From: Cubamyces lactineus
Lineage: Eukaryota; Basidiomycota; Agaricomycetes; Polyporales; Polyporaceae
Direction of reading: 5' to 3'
Assembly (NCBI GenBank): GCA_022376465.1
Contig: JACDTU010000007.1
Coordinates: forward strand, 868,001-932,000
Length of the DNA: 64,000 bases
The notes below the pieces were generated by a model. It saw only the letters and a program-made list of their open reading frames with translations. It did not search any database and had not been told where the DNA came from. Below are positions 38,476 through 49,911 of the stretch, piece after piece; the stretch's first letter is position 1, and every line of letters starts with the position of its first letter. The translations under genes were made by a program, and so were the position numbers.

Positions 38476-38538
38476 TGTCGCCGCACGTCTCCTGAAGCCT
38501 CATACATCGCTTCGACGACAACGCTATTCACCTCAAAA

Positions 38539-41341
38539 ATGTCATTTCCCGGTGACAACTTGCTCGATTATATTGAAGGTATACTCTCCGGAAATACCAG
38601 CATTCCTGCCTCTCGGCATCCCTACAGTGAAGCTTGGGCTCCACTCGAATGGTACAGCAGTGTCGACACTAGCCATCAAGGCTGCGGTCCCACCTCAATG
38701 TCCTATCCGTAAGTCCCGTCTCGTTTGAGCAAGTCGGCCGGGCTTAATGTGCATACTTGCAGCGTACCCTATGTCGCTATCAGTGAAGCTATTGCAGCAC
38801 CTCTCGGGCCCCCTTGCAGGGCGCCGGAGAGACTACCGCGCTATGCAGCCGCTAGTGTCTCCATTACACCGCTCGTCTCCCCGCCCATGCGCCCACCCAG
38901 CCCTACATCCCTTCCGGCAACATATAATCCCTCTACCACTCCTCTCTCGACAACCTACGCTCAGCCTCCCTTCCCATCGGCTGCTACGACGCTTCTCGCG
39001 ACCGAGCCTACTCATCCGCCCTTCGAAGATGCGTGTAACCTTCCTGAACCCCATCAATCGGTGCAGGAGTATACGCTCGGAACGCAGCTCTCTCCAAAGC
39101 CGCAGAAGGATCGACATGGACCATGGAGGCCGGTGTCCGATGGCGGGGAGCAGAGTCAGCAGACTGTCGCAGTAGGCGCCACTTATCCTCTCGGATCATC
39201 TTCTTCTGTCAACATCCCTCATCCTCCCCACTCTGCTGCCCTTCCATACACCGACCTCTCTTTTTGCACTCCTGCGCGCGATCGGTTCGGAATAGTAGCG
39301 CGGAAATGGAAGAACGAGGACGAGGAGAATGTGAACAACCCAATCCCAGTACCCCCAAGGAAACGAAGGCGACTCGGACAGGTGCGTGGCGCTCGGGGCC
39401 CACACAGCGACAGTCCCCTTGACTCTGGGCCTGGTCGCCACGCAATGAACTCCGAGAGGCAAGCCGGTATCTCAATGGCTGATACTGCAGGACAACTTCC
39501 GTCAAGCACCAATCCTGGTACGCCGACTCCTATCAGTCATTTGCACCTTACAGCTAACATATTTGCGCAATTGGACAGGGCCCACTTCCCATACACTCGC
39601 AAACTATTCCGTCGGCTCGTCTGAGCAGCCATCCTCTTATAGCTACACCCTGCCCCTGTTCCCGCCATATCGACCCTCTGCATTGTCCGCTTTCCCCGCT
39701 GTACCTCTAGTGAGAGATGCTCGTGAGACGGATACTGGGTCCATCTCTCGTGATTCCTTCCCTCATACTGTCTCGCTTAGTACGGCATCCGCCCCTGACA
39801 CTCAGCTAAACGCTGACGTTGTGTCCTCTGCGGAGATTGCGTGGGACCCTTCTCTTGAGGTGTACCCTGGCGCGATCATGCATGTTACTCAGCAGGCGCG
39901 CAGTCACGGGCATGGACGCCCCTTATGTACCGAAGAAAATACGATCGCTCCACCTCTGAGAGTCCAGTCGCCGCTGCGTCCCTTTTGCGAGGGAGTAATC
40001 TCCAATACACCTCGCCGAGGGGTAGAACGCGTACCTCTCACAGAGGCAGAAAACTCCGACCTGGCCGACGGGTTCAAACAGGACGAAAGCGGTAGAACGA
40101 TCTGTCCCTTCGTTAAGTGCTCGAAGAGGATTGCCCACAGGAGTGACTGTGAGCGACATGTCCGCTCGGCGCACTTGGGAATCAGAGTCGAGTGCTGCCA
40201 GTGCCTTGGCGCGCCACGAAGAGGCTCGAAGAAGAAGGAACATATGGGTTCCGTGTCGCGCCCGGATGGGTTCAAGCGCCATCTACAGGAAGTCTGCGTA
40301 GGGAAGGAACGCCTGCAAGCCGAACAGGACGCGATCGCGCGCGAGAAACAAGTCTCCTCGTCGGATGCGATGCACATCCTCGAGCGGCGAGACGGGCGCG
40401 TTAAGCTTCCATGCTTACGTTCCAGCGAGTACAAGGACGGTGAGAAGATTTTACCGATGTTCAAGCCGCCGAAGAACTGGTTGAACATTGAGATGGCTCT
40501 GAGTCGTCATGGGATACTCGTGCGGGACTGCCCTGCAGATTGTTGTGGACCGGAGACTGTGTATCAGCCTGAGTCCACCGACTGGGTTGCGTCTCCTCTC
40601 TCCTGGAGGCCCGTGGGTCGATTTCCGGCGGGAGATACGCAACTGGGGCTATCAGAGCAAGGAATTACTCAATAAGCCTCCCCCAAAAGCCCCCGCGCAG
40701 CGGACAACCGGTTGAACGGCTCGGAAGAGGCAAACGTGTTGGCCAGCTCTTCTCAACCTGGATCTTCTACATCATCCCAGGAAGTACTGAACGTGTCCGC
40801 GCGCTCTCCATCTGGTGGCGAAGAAGATTACTCTGAGGCCCGTGGGATGCGCACGCGCGACCATGTTGACAAGCCCGATGAGTCAATCACCGTCGAAGAA
40901 GTTCACGCGCATTCCAATGGAACTAGCACTGACTGGGACGGCGCGCTATTTGAAAGTGCTGAGCTCATATCGACAATGGAAGCTTCTGCAGCCTACTACG
41001 ACCATGCTGAAGCAGTCAACGTTCAGCCAGTCGCCGAAGCTACACCCGAGGCCAACCCGCCACGCATTCTCGACGACGGCATCCGAATCGACGGTTTCAG
41101 CCATCTCGTCCCCTCGGAAGTTGGTTCACCAGCCAGTGCGAGCGCCACGCGTATGCCCCTGGCCCCAATTGGCGTCAACGCACACCGTAACAACGAGGAT
41201 AGGGGAGAAGTGTGGCCATCGTCGGGGTTGGTAGGCGAGCTCGAGTTCAATACAAGTTTCGATAGTATGTTCGACCGGTGCATCGCCCAGCTTGGATTCG
41301 CAGGATCGAACACTGGCGACATGTTCCGGTTCATGGATTGA
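38539..41341 (+). CDS. C2H2 zinc-finger protein, paralogue A
   Basis: Predicted nuclear DNA-binding protein. Exons 38539-38708, 38763-39517 and 39579-40616 are well supported; a final exon 40701-41341 is joined tentatively, giving 867 residues. The long N-terminus is Pro/Ser/Thr-rich with a basic patch (PPRKRRRLGQ) resembling a nuclear localisation signal. Near residues 484-504 there is a C2H2 finger (C-x4-C-x12-H-x4-H, CPFVKCSKRIAH). It is followed by a second, atypical C2HC-like unit with about 13 inserted residues (ECCQCLGAPRRGSKK … HLQEVC). The C-terminus is acidic and Ser-rich. The end is uncertain: without the last intron the frame stops at 40675, and the only in-frame donor near there is GTCGAT at 40617. 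It is related to paralogue B in promoter, layout and fingers. Confidence 0.7.
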
Positions 41342-42451
41342 GCCCCCATTGTAAAAAACGTAAACAAATCCAACTGTGACCCAAACGATGTTGTAATTAC
41401 TTGCCATTCTTCGAGTCTCTCATCGAGCCCGGTTCTGTTTGAAGACCTCTTTCTACCACTAGCGCTTGGGCGCGCTTCAGCCACGGTAAGGAACGTTCGG
41501 CAAATCCCGATATGTCCCATTTGGGAGGAGTTGTTTTGAACACTCAGGGCGTACGGGCGCTCAATGAGTCAACGGTCCTCTGCGGTTGTTCCCAACATCG
41601 CTAGCATCATTGAGGAACCCGAGTTCCATCGGCATAATGCAAGGCGCACACAACGTAACGATAGTACTGCATAGCGCAGACGCCGCAGTACGTTTTCATG
41701 TCTTGGAGCTCATCTCCCTCTCTCTGAAGTTCGACGTTGGCGGCGTAGCAACTTCAAGCTAGTCCGGTCGAGCATACGGAATCCCCCTAGCACGATGAAT
41801 CTATGCATTGGATGACATAGCTATCGATGCCTTACTGAAGGAGCTGTTTGTTTGACGGTGGCGAACCATCGTATGGTGTCGGCCAGTAGACTCGGCTGCG
41901 ACTACGTGCGTCGTGTACTGCCCCAGCGCTCGAAAAGGTGGGTACTCATAATATCGAGTCCTTCTACGCCACTCACACATATGCATAGGTATGACGCACC
42001 GATATATACCGGGTGCGTAAATCTTGATTGCGTAGGGGGCTACAATCTAGGGCTATCACGTACAATCTGGATACCGTGGCGAAACCCAAGCTTGACTCTC
42101 GTCTTCCAAGACCTCATAGAGGCCGCCACATACGGGTTCAATGGTTGATATTGGGTATCCCAACGTTTATTATGACTGTGCGCAGCAACGCGGCGAATCA
42201 CTCGATTCAATCTTGCCTCGTTGGTGCCGGACAGCCTACCAATCGCAGTGGCCTGGTAGCGACCGAGCTGTATAGCTGTGCTATGATTCTGCTCGCGATT
42301 CGCCCTGGCCGATTCATTCAATAGCCTCACAGGTCTCCAGTGGTCCACCGTCTAAACCATCTTAACTCCTCACAGCCATCCTGCACCCTCCGGCGCCACT
42401 TGCGCGCATCCAGTCCAGGGACACATTCCGAGAGCAGCTCCATCCGCGCAC

Positions 42452-42506
42452 ACCGCTTCATTGACCTATACGGTAAGTCTTCACCTGCACTTTGGCATGT
42501 GTACTG
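42452..42506 (+). promoter_or_regulatory. Conserved promoter block, copy B
   Basis: Gap-free counterpart of 38294-38348, with core GACCTATACGGTAAGTC (42463-42479) and TGGCAT at the same spacing. It lies 252 bp before the ATG of gene B. Conservation in an otherwise diverged promoter suggests a retained binding site. Confidence 0.65.
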
Positions 42507-42631
42507 CGCCCACCAGGGAGCATGTCCCCCATTACCCCCAGCACGACTCAGCACACCACGCTTTGCCTGCCAAATCCAATGACGCTCCTGAAAAGGCTCT
42601 GTCACTATGGGAGGATTGCAAGGAATGAAGG

Positions 42632-42638
42632 TATAAAA
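42632..42638 (+). promoter_or_regulatory. TATA box of zinc-finger gene B
   Basis: TATAAAA in the context GGTATAAAACA, 77 bp before the start codon at 42715. Confidence 0.65.
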
Positions 42639-42714
42639 CACCTCTCCGTCTCTTCCCAGCGCTATCGACCAGTTGTCTTCCACTTCTTGTCAAACGCCTC
42701 TGCTGAAACATACG

Positions 42715-45519
42715 ATGTCTCCAATAAGCTCCCATTTTGATGACACCACTTTCACACAAGATATCGACTGGATATCCTTCATACGTTCGCCGGAGCTGCT
42801 ACACCACTCGGATCCCGCGGCTTCGAGCAACGTCCAAGCCACCTCTTCCTCTCCAGACGCCCTTGTTGATGGGGACATGTCTGGCCACGTCCGGAGTGCA
42901 CAGTTTACTGGCATGCCCAGTCAGGACCCAGAGGCGTATAGCTACCCTGACCGTCTATCTCCACCACCCTCTCGTCCTCTTCCCCTTGCGCATCATGGTA
43001 CAAGTCCGCCAACCGATGGCCAACCTACCGCCACATTGGCAACGGCCACTACTTCCGCCTCTGGCGTCCAGCTCCACACCGCGATGCGTTCGCGACCCTA
43101 TGCATGGCCGCCGATGCGCCCACAGCCGCCCACAGCTCCGACGGCAACCTTCAGCCCGTTCAGCTCCATTCCCCTTGTACCTCCCGCCGACGCCCAACGC
43201 CACTTTCCATCCGGATCACCCGTCGCACCGTGCTCTTTTGTTGGCTCAACGCGCTCTCCTGACGACCGCGGCCTTTTCAACCCTCAACAAGGCTTCCCTC
43301 CGTCTTTCTCTCTGTCACCCCTACGTACTGTTGGTGTTGTCACGCCTCCCGCCACTACGGCAGAAGTACCTGCGAGGGAGACCTTGGGGAAGCGTCCGGC
43401 CACCGACGTCGACAAGGAGAACGATCATATCACCCGCCCTGTCAAGCGGGGCAGATATTCGTACATTTCTGGCGATAACCTGCCCCTACCAGACGGTGGC
43501 GATTCCGTCAACCTAGACCTTTCCCAGAACCCAAGCTGTACGTGCACCTTCCGAACCCCGCTGCGCTGATGTATCAGGCCAAAAGCTCATCAACCGTCTT
43601 CAGTACCAGTCCCGTCCCCGAATTCGCGCTTTGGGCAGACGGACTCCTCGCGCCCCTTCTATCATGCAGTGGAACTTGTCCGAGGCGACGCCTACAGAGA
43701 AGAACGTGATGTCGGTGGTGCCGGTACGTTTCTCGCACAGTGTACAGTCTACAAGGTTGTTGACTGAGGAACGCGACGTCGTCACGACCGTTCAGACGAC
43801 CCTCCCGCCATCTTCGCACCATCAGCCCAACCGTCTCGTGTGAACCTTCAAGCTCATCCTTCCACTATCAGCACGGTTGATCCCGCTTCTACTGACCCTC
43901 CCGAGCCTGAGCCTGCCCCTGCGCCTGAAGAATCTCGCCAAGTTGTATGGGATCCCGCCACTCAGGGCCCATATCCCGGGTACGATGGGCACGAGCTGCG
44001 GGGCGCGAAGCGCGCGCAGCAGGCGCGTGCAGCCAGGCGCAAGCACGTCGACCCTTGCCCTCGTCCTCCCTCTCCGGACGCTCAAACGCAAGCTAGCTCG
44101 TCCGAAGCGTCCAAAGCACCATCCCAATCCTCAAAGACGCCCGCGCGACGCAAGCCCCCAACTCGGAGGACCAAGCCCCAGCGCACCAAAGACAGATACC
44201 GCTGCCCCCTGTGCGACAAGCCCATCGCGCGCCAGTACGACACGGACCGGCACGTCATCTCCACGCACATCGTTGCCTCCATCACATGCGCGTTCTGCGC
44301 GCGCACGTTCGTGCGGCTCGACAGCGCGAACCGCCATTTCCGCGCCAGGAGCTGCATGGGCGTGCGGCGGCATGAGGCCCAGATCGCTGCTGCGAAGGAG
44401 CGGCTTGGCGTTCCTAGGTCCGAGTCCGACTCTGAGTCCGGGTCTGAGTCTGAGGACACGCCTAAGCGGTCGACGACAGCGGGGACGACGCGGGCTAACA
44501 AGGCGGTTGCGCGTGCGCACCTCGAGATCATGCTGCCGTGCTGGAACGAGAAGGATGCGGAGGGCCGTGAGTACCGCGCGCTCGTCGCGGCCCTGACGAA
44601 TCGCTACCGCAGGACGATCAAGCGGCTCGAAGGGCATCTGAGCGCGTATGGGAAGCTCGTACACCAGTGCGAGTGCTGTGTACCGGTGCAGTATGACTCG
44701 GAGGGTGACGTGCATAGTGATATGGATGGGGACGACGATGACGAGGGCGTGGATGAAGACTCTGGGGAAGCTTCTGAGCGGGAATTCGAGTCCGAGGAGG
44801 ACATGCCGGGTTCACTGCGAGTGAGAACCGCGGTGCGAGGACCCGCTCAGTCGACCAGCCAGCCCCAGACATCCGCTACCGCACATCGTCAATTCACAGA
44901 AGAGGATGGCGCTACTGGAGCATCCTACGATAGCCTGCTCTCAGACGGCAGCCTCACCGAACTCGACTCCAGCGCCGTCGCGGGGGAGCATGACGATGCA
45001 GCTGGAGCAGCTGCAAGAAACCCTGCGAACGGCGATAGCGCACGAGCGCATAGCGAATCGCCCGACATTCCCTTGGCTCAAGTCGTAGCACGCCTCCGCG
45101 CCCAACCTCGCGACGGACCTGCTGGCGGAGACACTGATGCCTCCAGTGCAGCCCTTGCGATGAGCTCTATAGCCGCACACGCTCCTCATTCTCCTCAACC
45201 CTCCATCAAGCAAGAGCCAGAAGAGATATCATCACTCGCATCCTCACCATTCGCAGACCCTCGCACCAGCGCTCCCTCCTACTCTCAGGCTCCTGTCAAC
45301 GACTCCTCACACGTTAACCCTGGATCCAACACGCCCACATATGAACTGCCCTTCCTGGATTCAGAGGGTGACTTTGGCGACTTCTTCCAGGAGGACTTGG
45401 CGCCATGGGCCGTTGCAGCTGCTGCATGCCCGTCGCTATACCCGCGCGAGACAGAGGACGGTCAGGCACCGGGTGCGTTCGGTGGCTACGGGGGATTTGA
45501 CGTTAGTAGGTTCTTGTAG
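42715..45519 (+). CDS. C2H2 zinc-finger protein, paralogue B
   Basis: Predicted nuclear DNA-binding protein. Exons 42715-43537, 43604-43723 and 43796-45519 give 888 residues. Splice choices were fixed by frame: the first acceptor is at 43603 (CTTCAG) and the second intron is GTACGT…GTTCAG. The N-terminal half is Pro/Ser/Thr-rich with KRPATDVDKENDH and a basic cluster (RRKPPTRRTKPQRTKDR) just before the fingers. Finger 1 (about 451-471) is C-x2-C-x12-H-x4-H (RCPLCDKPIARQYDTDRHV). Finger 2 (about 479-501) is C-x2-C-x12-H-x5-C (ITCAFCARTFVRLDSANRH), a C2HC variant. A helical region (KRLEGHLSAYGKLVHQCECC) matches a similar stretch in paralogue A. Acidic runs (DMDGDDDDEGVDEDSGEAS) and a Ser-rich tail could be activation regions. 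Target genes are unknown. Confidence 0.82.
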
Positions 45520-45819
45520 TAGCTACAGTGGGTACTACGGTCCGTTATTACCGGCGCGTGCGATGGCGTTGTGTACTTGCTTGTCGTCATCGCAATGCAC
45601 AGAGTGATCGACTTTGTACTTGTTGGTCCCGTAATGACAGATAGTTCGGAGTAGGCATCAGACAATAGGGATTTTCTTTTGAAATTGGCCGGATAACCAT
45701 GAACGATGCAATCACATTACTAGTACACGAGCCTTGTTTTACAAGAAGAGAAGAAATGTGCTCTTCCTCAAGATGGCTGCCAGAGTCCATGAATCCTAAC
45801 GTCAAACTGTCGCACTAGA
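45520..45819. other. Short convergent spacer
   Basis: 300 bp between the 3' ends of zinc-finger gene B and the mitochondrial-type small protein. Nothing is recognised beyond expected 3' UTRs. Confidence 0.5.
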
Positions 45820-46627
45820 TCATGTGTGCTTTCCCGCCTCCTTCTCGACCTTCTGTGCACCCTCGACGACCTTTTGCGCGCCCTCGCGCTTGGTCTCGTC
45901 GGCCTTCGCCTTCCCATAGCCAAACCAGCTCCAGAACCACTGGTTCCACGACTGGGCCTCGGCCTTAGTCTTGTGCACCGCATCCTCGTACTTCTGCTCG
46001 ACCTTGTGTGCCGCGTCGGTGACAGTCGCTTTCGCGTTGTCGTACTGACGCACCGCTGAACTCTTCGCGTCCTCTGCGGTCGCCGCAGCTTGAGCGCGTG
46101 CACTAGCCAGCTTGTCTCGCGCAGCAGCCTGCTCGGATGAAGCCATGTTCAGCCCCTGATCCAGGCTTGCCTGATCACGTAAAGCGGACGTACCTTTGTC
46201 TCCTCGTACTTGTGCTCGCCCTCACGGACAGCGTCGTGGGCGGTTGCCTTACCGGCCTCGCGAAGCTCGTCTGCCTTTTGTTTCAACCGCTCTTGATCGG
46301 CCACGCGTTGAGCGTGAGGATCAGGCTTTCCCTGTTGCATGTAGTAGTATCCGGCGCCGATTGCTGCAGTTCCGCCAACGACGAGAAGGAGAGTGTTGCT
46401 ACCTCCACCGCCTGAGGGCTTGGGGATGTCATTAGGTTTGGGACCGTCGGTAGGCTGGGTGGGGTCGGGGATCGTCGCGTAGGTCCGCGGGTGCTGTGCG
46501 AGGGCGTGTGAGCCAAAGGCAAACCTTGCAAGTTGAACACGCGTACCAGACGATGTGCCCTCGAGACGGCGGGAGCGACACGGGCGGAAACGCGAAGGGG
46601 TTGAGTGCGAAGGATAGCTGAGGACAT
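45820..46627 (-). CDS. Mitochondrial membrane protein with LEA-like helices
   Basis: Function not established; it resembles basidiomycete proteins annotated as calcofluor-white-hypersensitive, a name recalled and not checked. Exons 46547-46627, 46194-46493 and 45820-46128 (minus) give 229 residues with frame kept. The N-terminus (MSSAILRTQPLRVSARVAPA, then HPRTYATIPD) is a clear mitochondrial presequence with an R-x-Y-type cleavage context. A membrane segment follows (NTLLLVVGGTAAIGAGYYYM). The remainder is Ala/Lys/Glu-rich helix (RDKLASARAQAAATAEDAKS) with repeated TDAAHKVEQKYEDAVHK-like units. For the last intron I used GAGCAG|GCT; CCGAG|CAG would add one residue. Similar layout to the gene at 33897-34521. 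Confidence 0.75.
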
Positions 46628-47151
46628 GGTGGATGTTGACAAGAGAGGAATAGATAGAATACGAGCAGAGAGGAGAGTGAGATGGGATGAGTGGTCGTGA
46701 GAGACCGAGAGCGCGGCCGGCCTTTTGAGAGGGAGCGGGGAGGCGATGACGACATGCCCCCTCCTCATGACTCTCCGCTTCCCTTCATGCTCGATGATGT
46801 CACGCGCCCCCTCTCCCCCACACGCGGTCACGTGGACGCGTCTTCTACCCCGCGCGTCGTCTTGCCAGTTGCGGTGTCACTGTATCTACAGCGTCCGCGG
46901 CAGAGCATAGAACATGCCATCCAGTGAACAATGTCCCGGGTGACATGCTCCCGTCTTCATTCTCGCGCGCGGATGAGGGTGGAATGCTTTAGGGCGACTC
47001 TCCTTGAATACCCCAAGCTACACCCACAGAGTGTTGGACGCTGTACGGATCAATATGACGCATGAAAATTAAATACACGGCGCATAGAGCACAGGTGTTC
47101 CATACCGCACTACTACTAATACATCATCACACTAGCCTACCTTCTAGTTAT
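46628..47151. promoter_or_regulatory. Promoter region and 3' flank of the aspartic protease
   Basis: About 520 bp holding the minus-strand promoter of the gene ending at 45820 and the 3' UTR of the aspartic protease gene. No TATA box or repeat was recognised. Confidence 0.5.
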
Positions 47152-49047
47152 TTAGTACAGCACACAAGCCAGCACAGCGAGTGCACCCCACATCCCCGCG
47201 ACCCCAGAAAGGTCCACCCTCCCCGCACCGTTGGGGTGCTTCGCGGTGCCCGTCGGAGCCGCCGAGCTCGACGTCGAGCTCCCACCAGTAGCACTTCCCG
47301 CACTTCCTCCCGCGCTCGTCTGCGCAGGGAGCGACCCTTCCTGCGACGACGTCGGCGAGATAACACCCTGCTTTGCAAAATCGGCGGGGTTGACCTCCGG
47401 GGGCAGCTGCGCGAGGACGGCCGCGCGCTGGGTCGTGAACTCGTTCAGCGCCGCGTTCGCGTCGGGCGTCGTGGAGAGGAGCTGCACGAACGAGCCCTCG
47501 CCGTTCTGGAAGTCGTCGGCGTAGTTAAACCTGTCGTGCGTAGCAATCAGCAGCAGCATCGCGGACTCGGAGGATAGGTTGTTGTGGGCGTGCGAGGTTG
47601 GGCGGGAAATGATGGGAGATGAGGAGACAAGGGACGGTACTCACGACGCGTAGACGTTCCGCAGGAACGCGTCGCCGAGGATAAGGTCGAACCCGGAGAA
47701 TTCTGTCGGGTCGAGCGTGAGGTATTGGAACGAGTTGATGCAGAGCGTCGCATTCTGCTGCCCCCCATTGGTGGTGTTGAGAGGGGTGACAATCAAAGTA
47801 GTGACGTCGAGCGGGTGGACGAGGTACTCCTGGCCACTGGGCATTTCGATCATCGTCAGCGGGATGCCGTCCAGGTGCATTCTGAGGCGAGGTGAACTTA
47901 CCCGAACACAAACGAGACGTTGGCGCTCGCGCTGCAGGGTACGATCCACGACTGCAAGCTCTGCGAAAACGCCGCTCCGGGGATCGTCGAGTAGATCGCG
48001 TCTACCGCCGGCGGAGGCAGCGGCGGCAGGCTAAATCCCGTATCGAGCGCCGCAGCAACCTTGCCCTCGGGCACGCCAGGGACGCGCGACGCGTTGAACG
48101 CGAACTGCTGCCCATTGATCGTCATCGCGTCCATGACGATGGTCCAGTGCTCCGAGCTGACGCTCGGGAGCTGCGGGGCGTTCTCCACCTGCTGGAAGTC
48201 CTGGTCGTGTTCACCGATGAGGAAGACGCCTGGGGCAACGTCGTTGAGCCCGTCCGCGCGGGAGAGGGCGACGTCGAAGTTGCGCGGGATGTTCGGCTGC
48301 TGGAGGAAGAGCGAGGGCATGGGCGTATTTCCGAATGCGTTCGCGGCGTCGACACCAAAGTTTCTGGCGATCGTGTTCCAAATGCTGGAGATGTTGTTCG
48401 TGCTCATGCCCAAAATTCCGTCGTGAGCGGACTCAAGGTCTTGGGTCTCCGTCGCACTAACAAAGGCTGCAGCGAGTGATAAGTAGTCAGCGGCGGGGCA
48501 TTGATCTTCCAACTAGCAATGTAGAACGTGCCTTGAGACTGTACGGTGAAGTCACCGAGCTTGAGATCCGCGAACTGGATGGCCCCAACGAGGGAGCCCT
48601 TTCCAAATGTCTCGTTCACCTGGAGATTGGTGGAATTGTCCAAGAAAATCTGGCGGTTCTTGAGGTTCACCCACAGGTCGGATGACCCCGTGTCCAATAT
48701 CACCGAGAAGTCTGCCCACCGTATCAGCATCGTCCCACGCAACTTGATCACAACAAGCTACGTACTAACTTGGCCGAGGGTGATAGTCGTGAAATACTGG
48801 ATGCGCCAATGAAGATCATCAGCCCCCACGATCCACAACCTGAGTTACGCGCGTAGAGACGTACCCCAGCGTTGTCAGACGTGACCAGAGGGATGTTATC
48901 CGGGGTGTTCCCATTATCCACGAAACGCACACCAGCCCCCCGGATCTCAAACGGGATCGAAGTGGCTGTGGAAGGAAGGATTGCTGACGACAAAAAGGAA
49001 AGGGACAACAGTCCACCCGCCAGGGGTCCGAATAAAAAGGCGAACAT
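47152..49047 (-). CDS. Pepsin-type aspartic protease (A1), probably GPI-anchored
   Basis: Predicted secreted aspartic endopeptidase. Six exons on the minus strand (48865-49047, 48766-48796, 48532-48711, 47902-48466, 47645-47836, 47152-47530) give 509 residues. The first active-site loop is VILDTGSSDLWV (Asp 78), the second AALDTGFSLPPL (Asp 273); Ser follows Gly-Phe in the second loop. A short hydrophobic leader (LLSLSFLSSAILPSTAT) supports secretion, and the unusually brief stretch before the first Asp indicates little or no pro-domain. The family C-terminal landmark is FDLILGDAFLRNVY. A tail of about 100 residues rich in Ser/Gly/Thr ends in a hydrophobic stretch (GMWGALAVLACVLY), fitting a GPI signal. 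The intron starting at 48531 has a GC donor (CAAG|GCACGT). The intron 47901-47837 was chosen because it rebuilds FGGQEYLVHPLD. Confidence 0.9.
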
Positions 49048-49911
49048 CCTCCTGGGACAGCGAAAGTGCGAAAGAAGAAAATAGAAGAGAAAAAGAGGAA
49101 GATAAAGAGAAGGGAACTGCGTTGGACTGACCTTCCTCGCATACTCGATGCCTTCCATTTATACCACCATCCTTCGCTCAGTGCTGCCGGCACGTCCCCT
49201 GACAGCTAGGTGATCTCTCTGGCAACATGTCGTAGCTTTCTGGCTGTGGTCATCACCGAGGACAGACACACGGCGATACGTGCTGCTCACTCACAACCGG
49301 GTCCGAAGGACAAGTCGGTGGAGCCAATAGGAGGACTGCAGGATACCCGGAGCCCAACTCCAGAAGCTACCTTCCTATCACTGCGCCGTCAGCCTCGGTA
49401 TTTGATTGATCGAACGCACTGCATAGTGGCTCGTGGTCGTCCTCCTTGGAGACATTGCATCCGTATGAATGGTGTTCTGCACTGTATGGTGTCTGATACA
49501 TATCCCATGACTCCCAGTACCTATCAGCGTGTCACGTAGTGCGATGCGCGATTCGCGATGGACTGCGGAGGCCGATTAGTCGTGGCGTCTTCGACATCGG
49601 TATAAAATGTATCATAGTTACACTCACTTCAAAATGCGCGTACCGCGCTGCACTTTCCCCCTTGAAGGATCGGAGCTATTGCATACCACTCTCCCCAACG
49701 CGCTATGATTCTCAGGCTTGCAAACGTGCAATCACATCACTCTGGAGATTGTCGTTGGCCTGCGGACCACTGCGATATCTGTCAAGCCGCCAAAATCCGT
49801 TCGGAGAGAGACGTGCACCGAATGTCTATACATGCATCAACAACAATGCCCCGAACAAAGCGAGAAGTCCTGCGGCACAGCTTTTGACTCGATCGACAAG
49901 CAGTCCTCTCA
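49048..49911. promoter_or_regulatory. Promoter of the aspartic protease and 3' flank of sedolisin copy 2
   Basis: 860 bp between two minus-strand protease genes. Short frames here lack motifs. A TATA-like GGTATAAAATG string sits at 49599-49609 on the plus strand with no gene downstream of it. Confidence 0.5.

Larger units (their letters stand above)
36806..38538. promoter_or_regulatory. Divergent promoters of sedolisin copy 1 and zinc-finger gene A
   Basis: A 1.7-kb gene-free region between divergent genes. A block of about 55 bp shared with the promoter of the downstream paralogue lies at 38294-38348, and a TATAAAA box lies at 38469-38475. Frames at 37697-38433 have no motifs of their own. 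The rest shows nothing recognisable. Confidence 0.6.
41342..42714. promoter_or_regulatory. Spacer and promoter of zinc-finger gene B
   Basis: A gene-free region between the tandem zinc-finger paralogues. It carries the shared promoter block at 42452-42506 and a TATA box at 42632-42638. The left half shows nothing recognisable. Confidence 0.6.

Noticed and set aside
44131..44715. 194-codon minus-strand frame
   Set aside because: Antisense shadow of the zinc-finger paralogue B coding exon.
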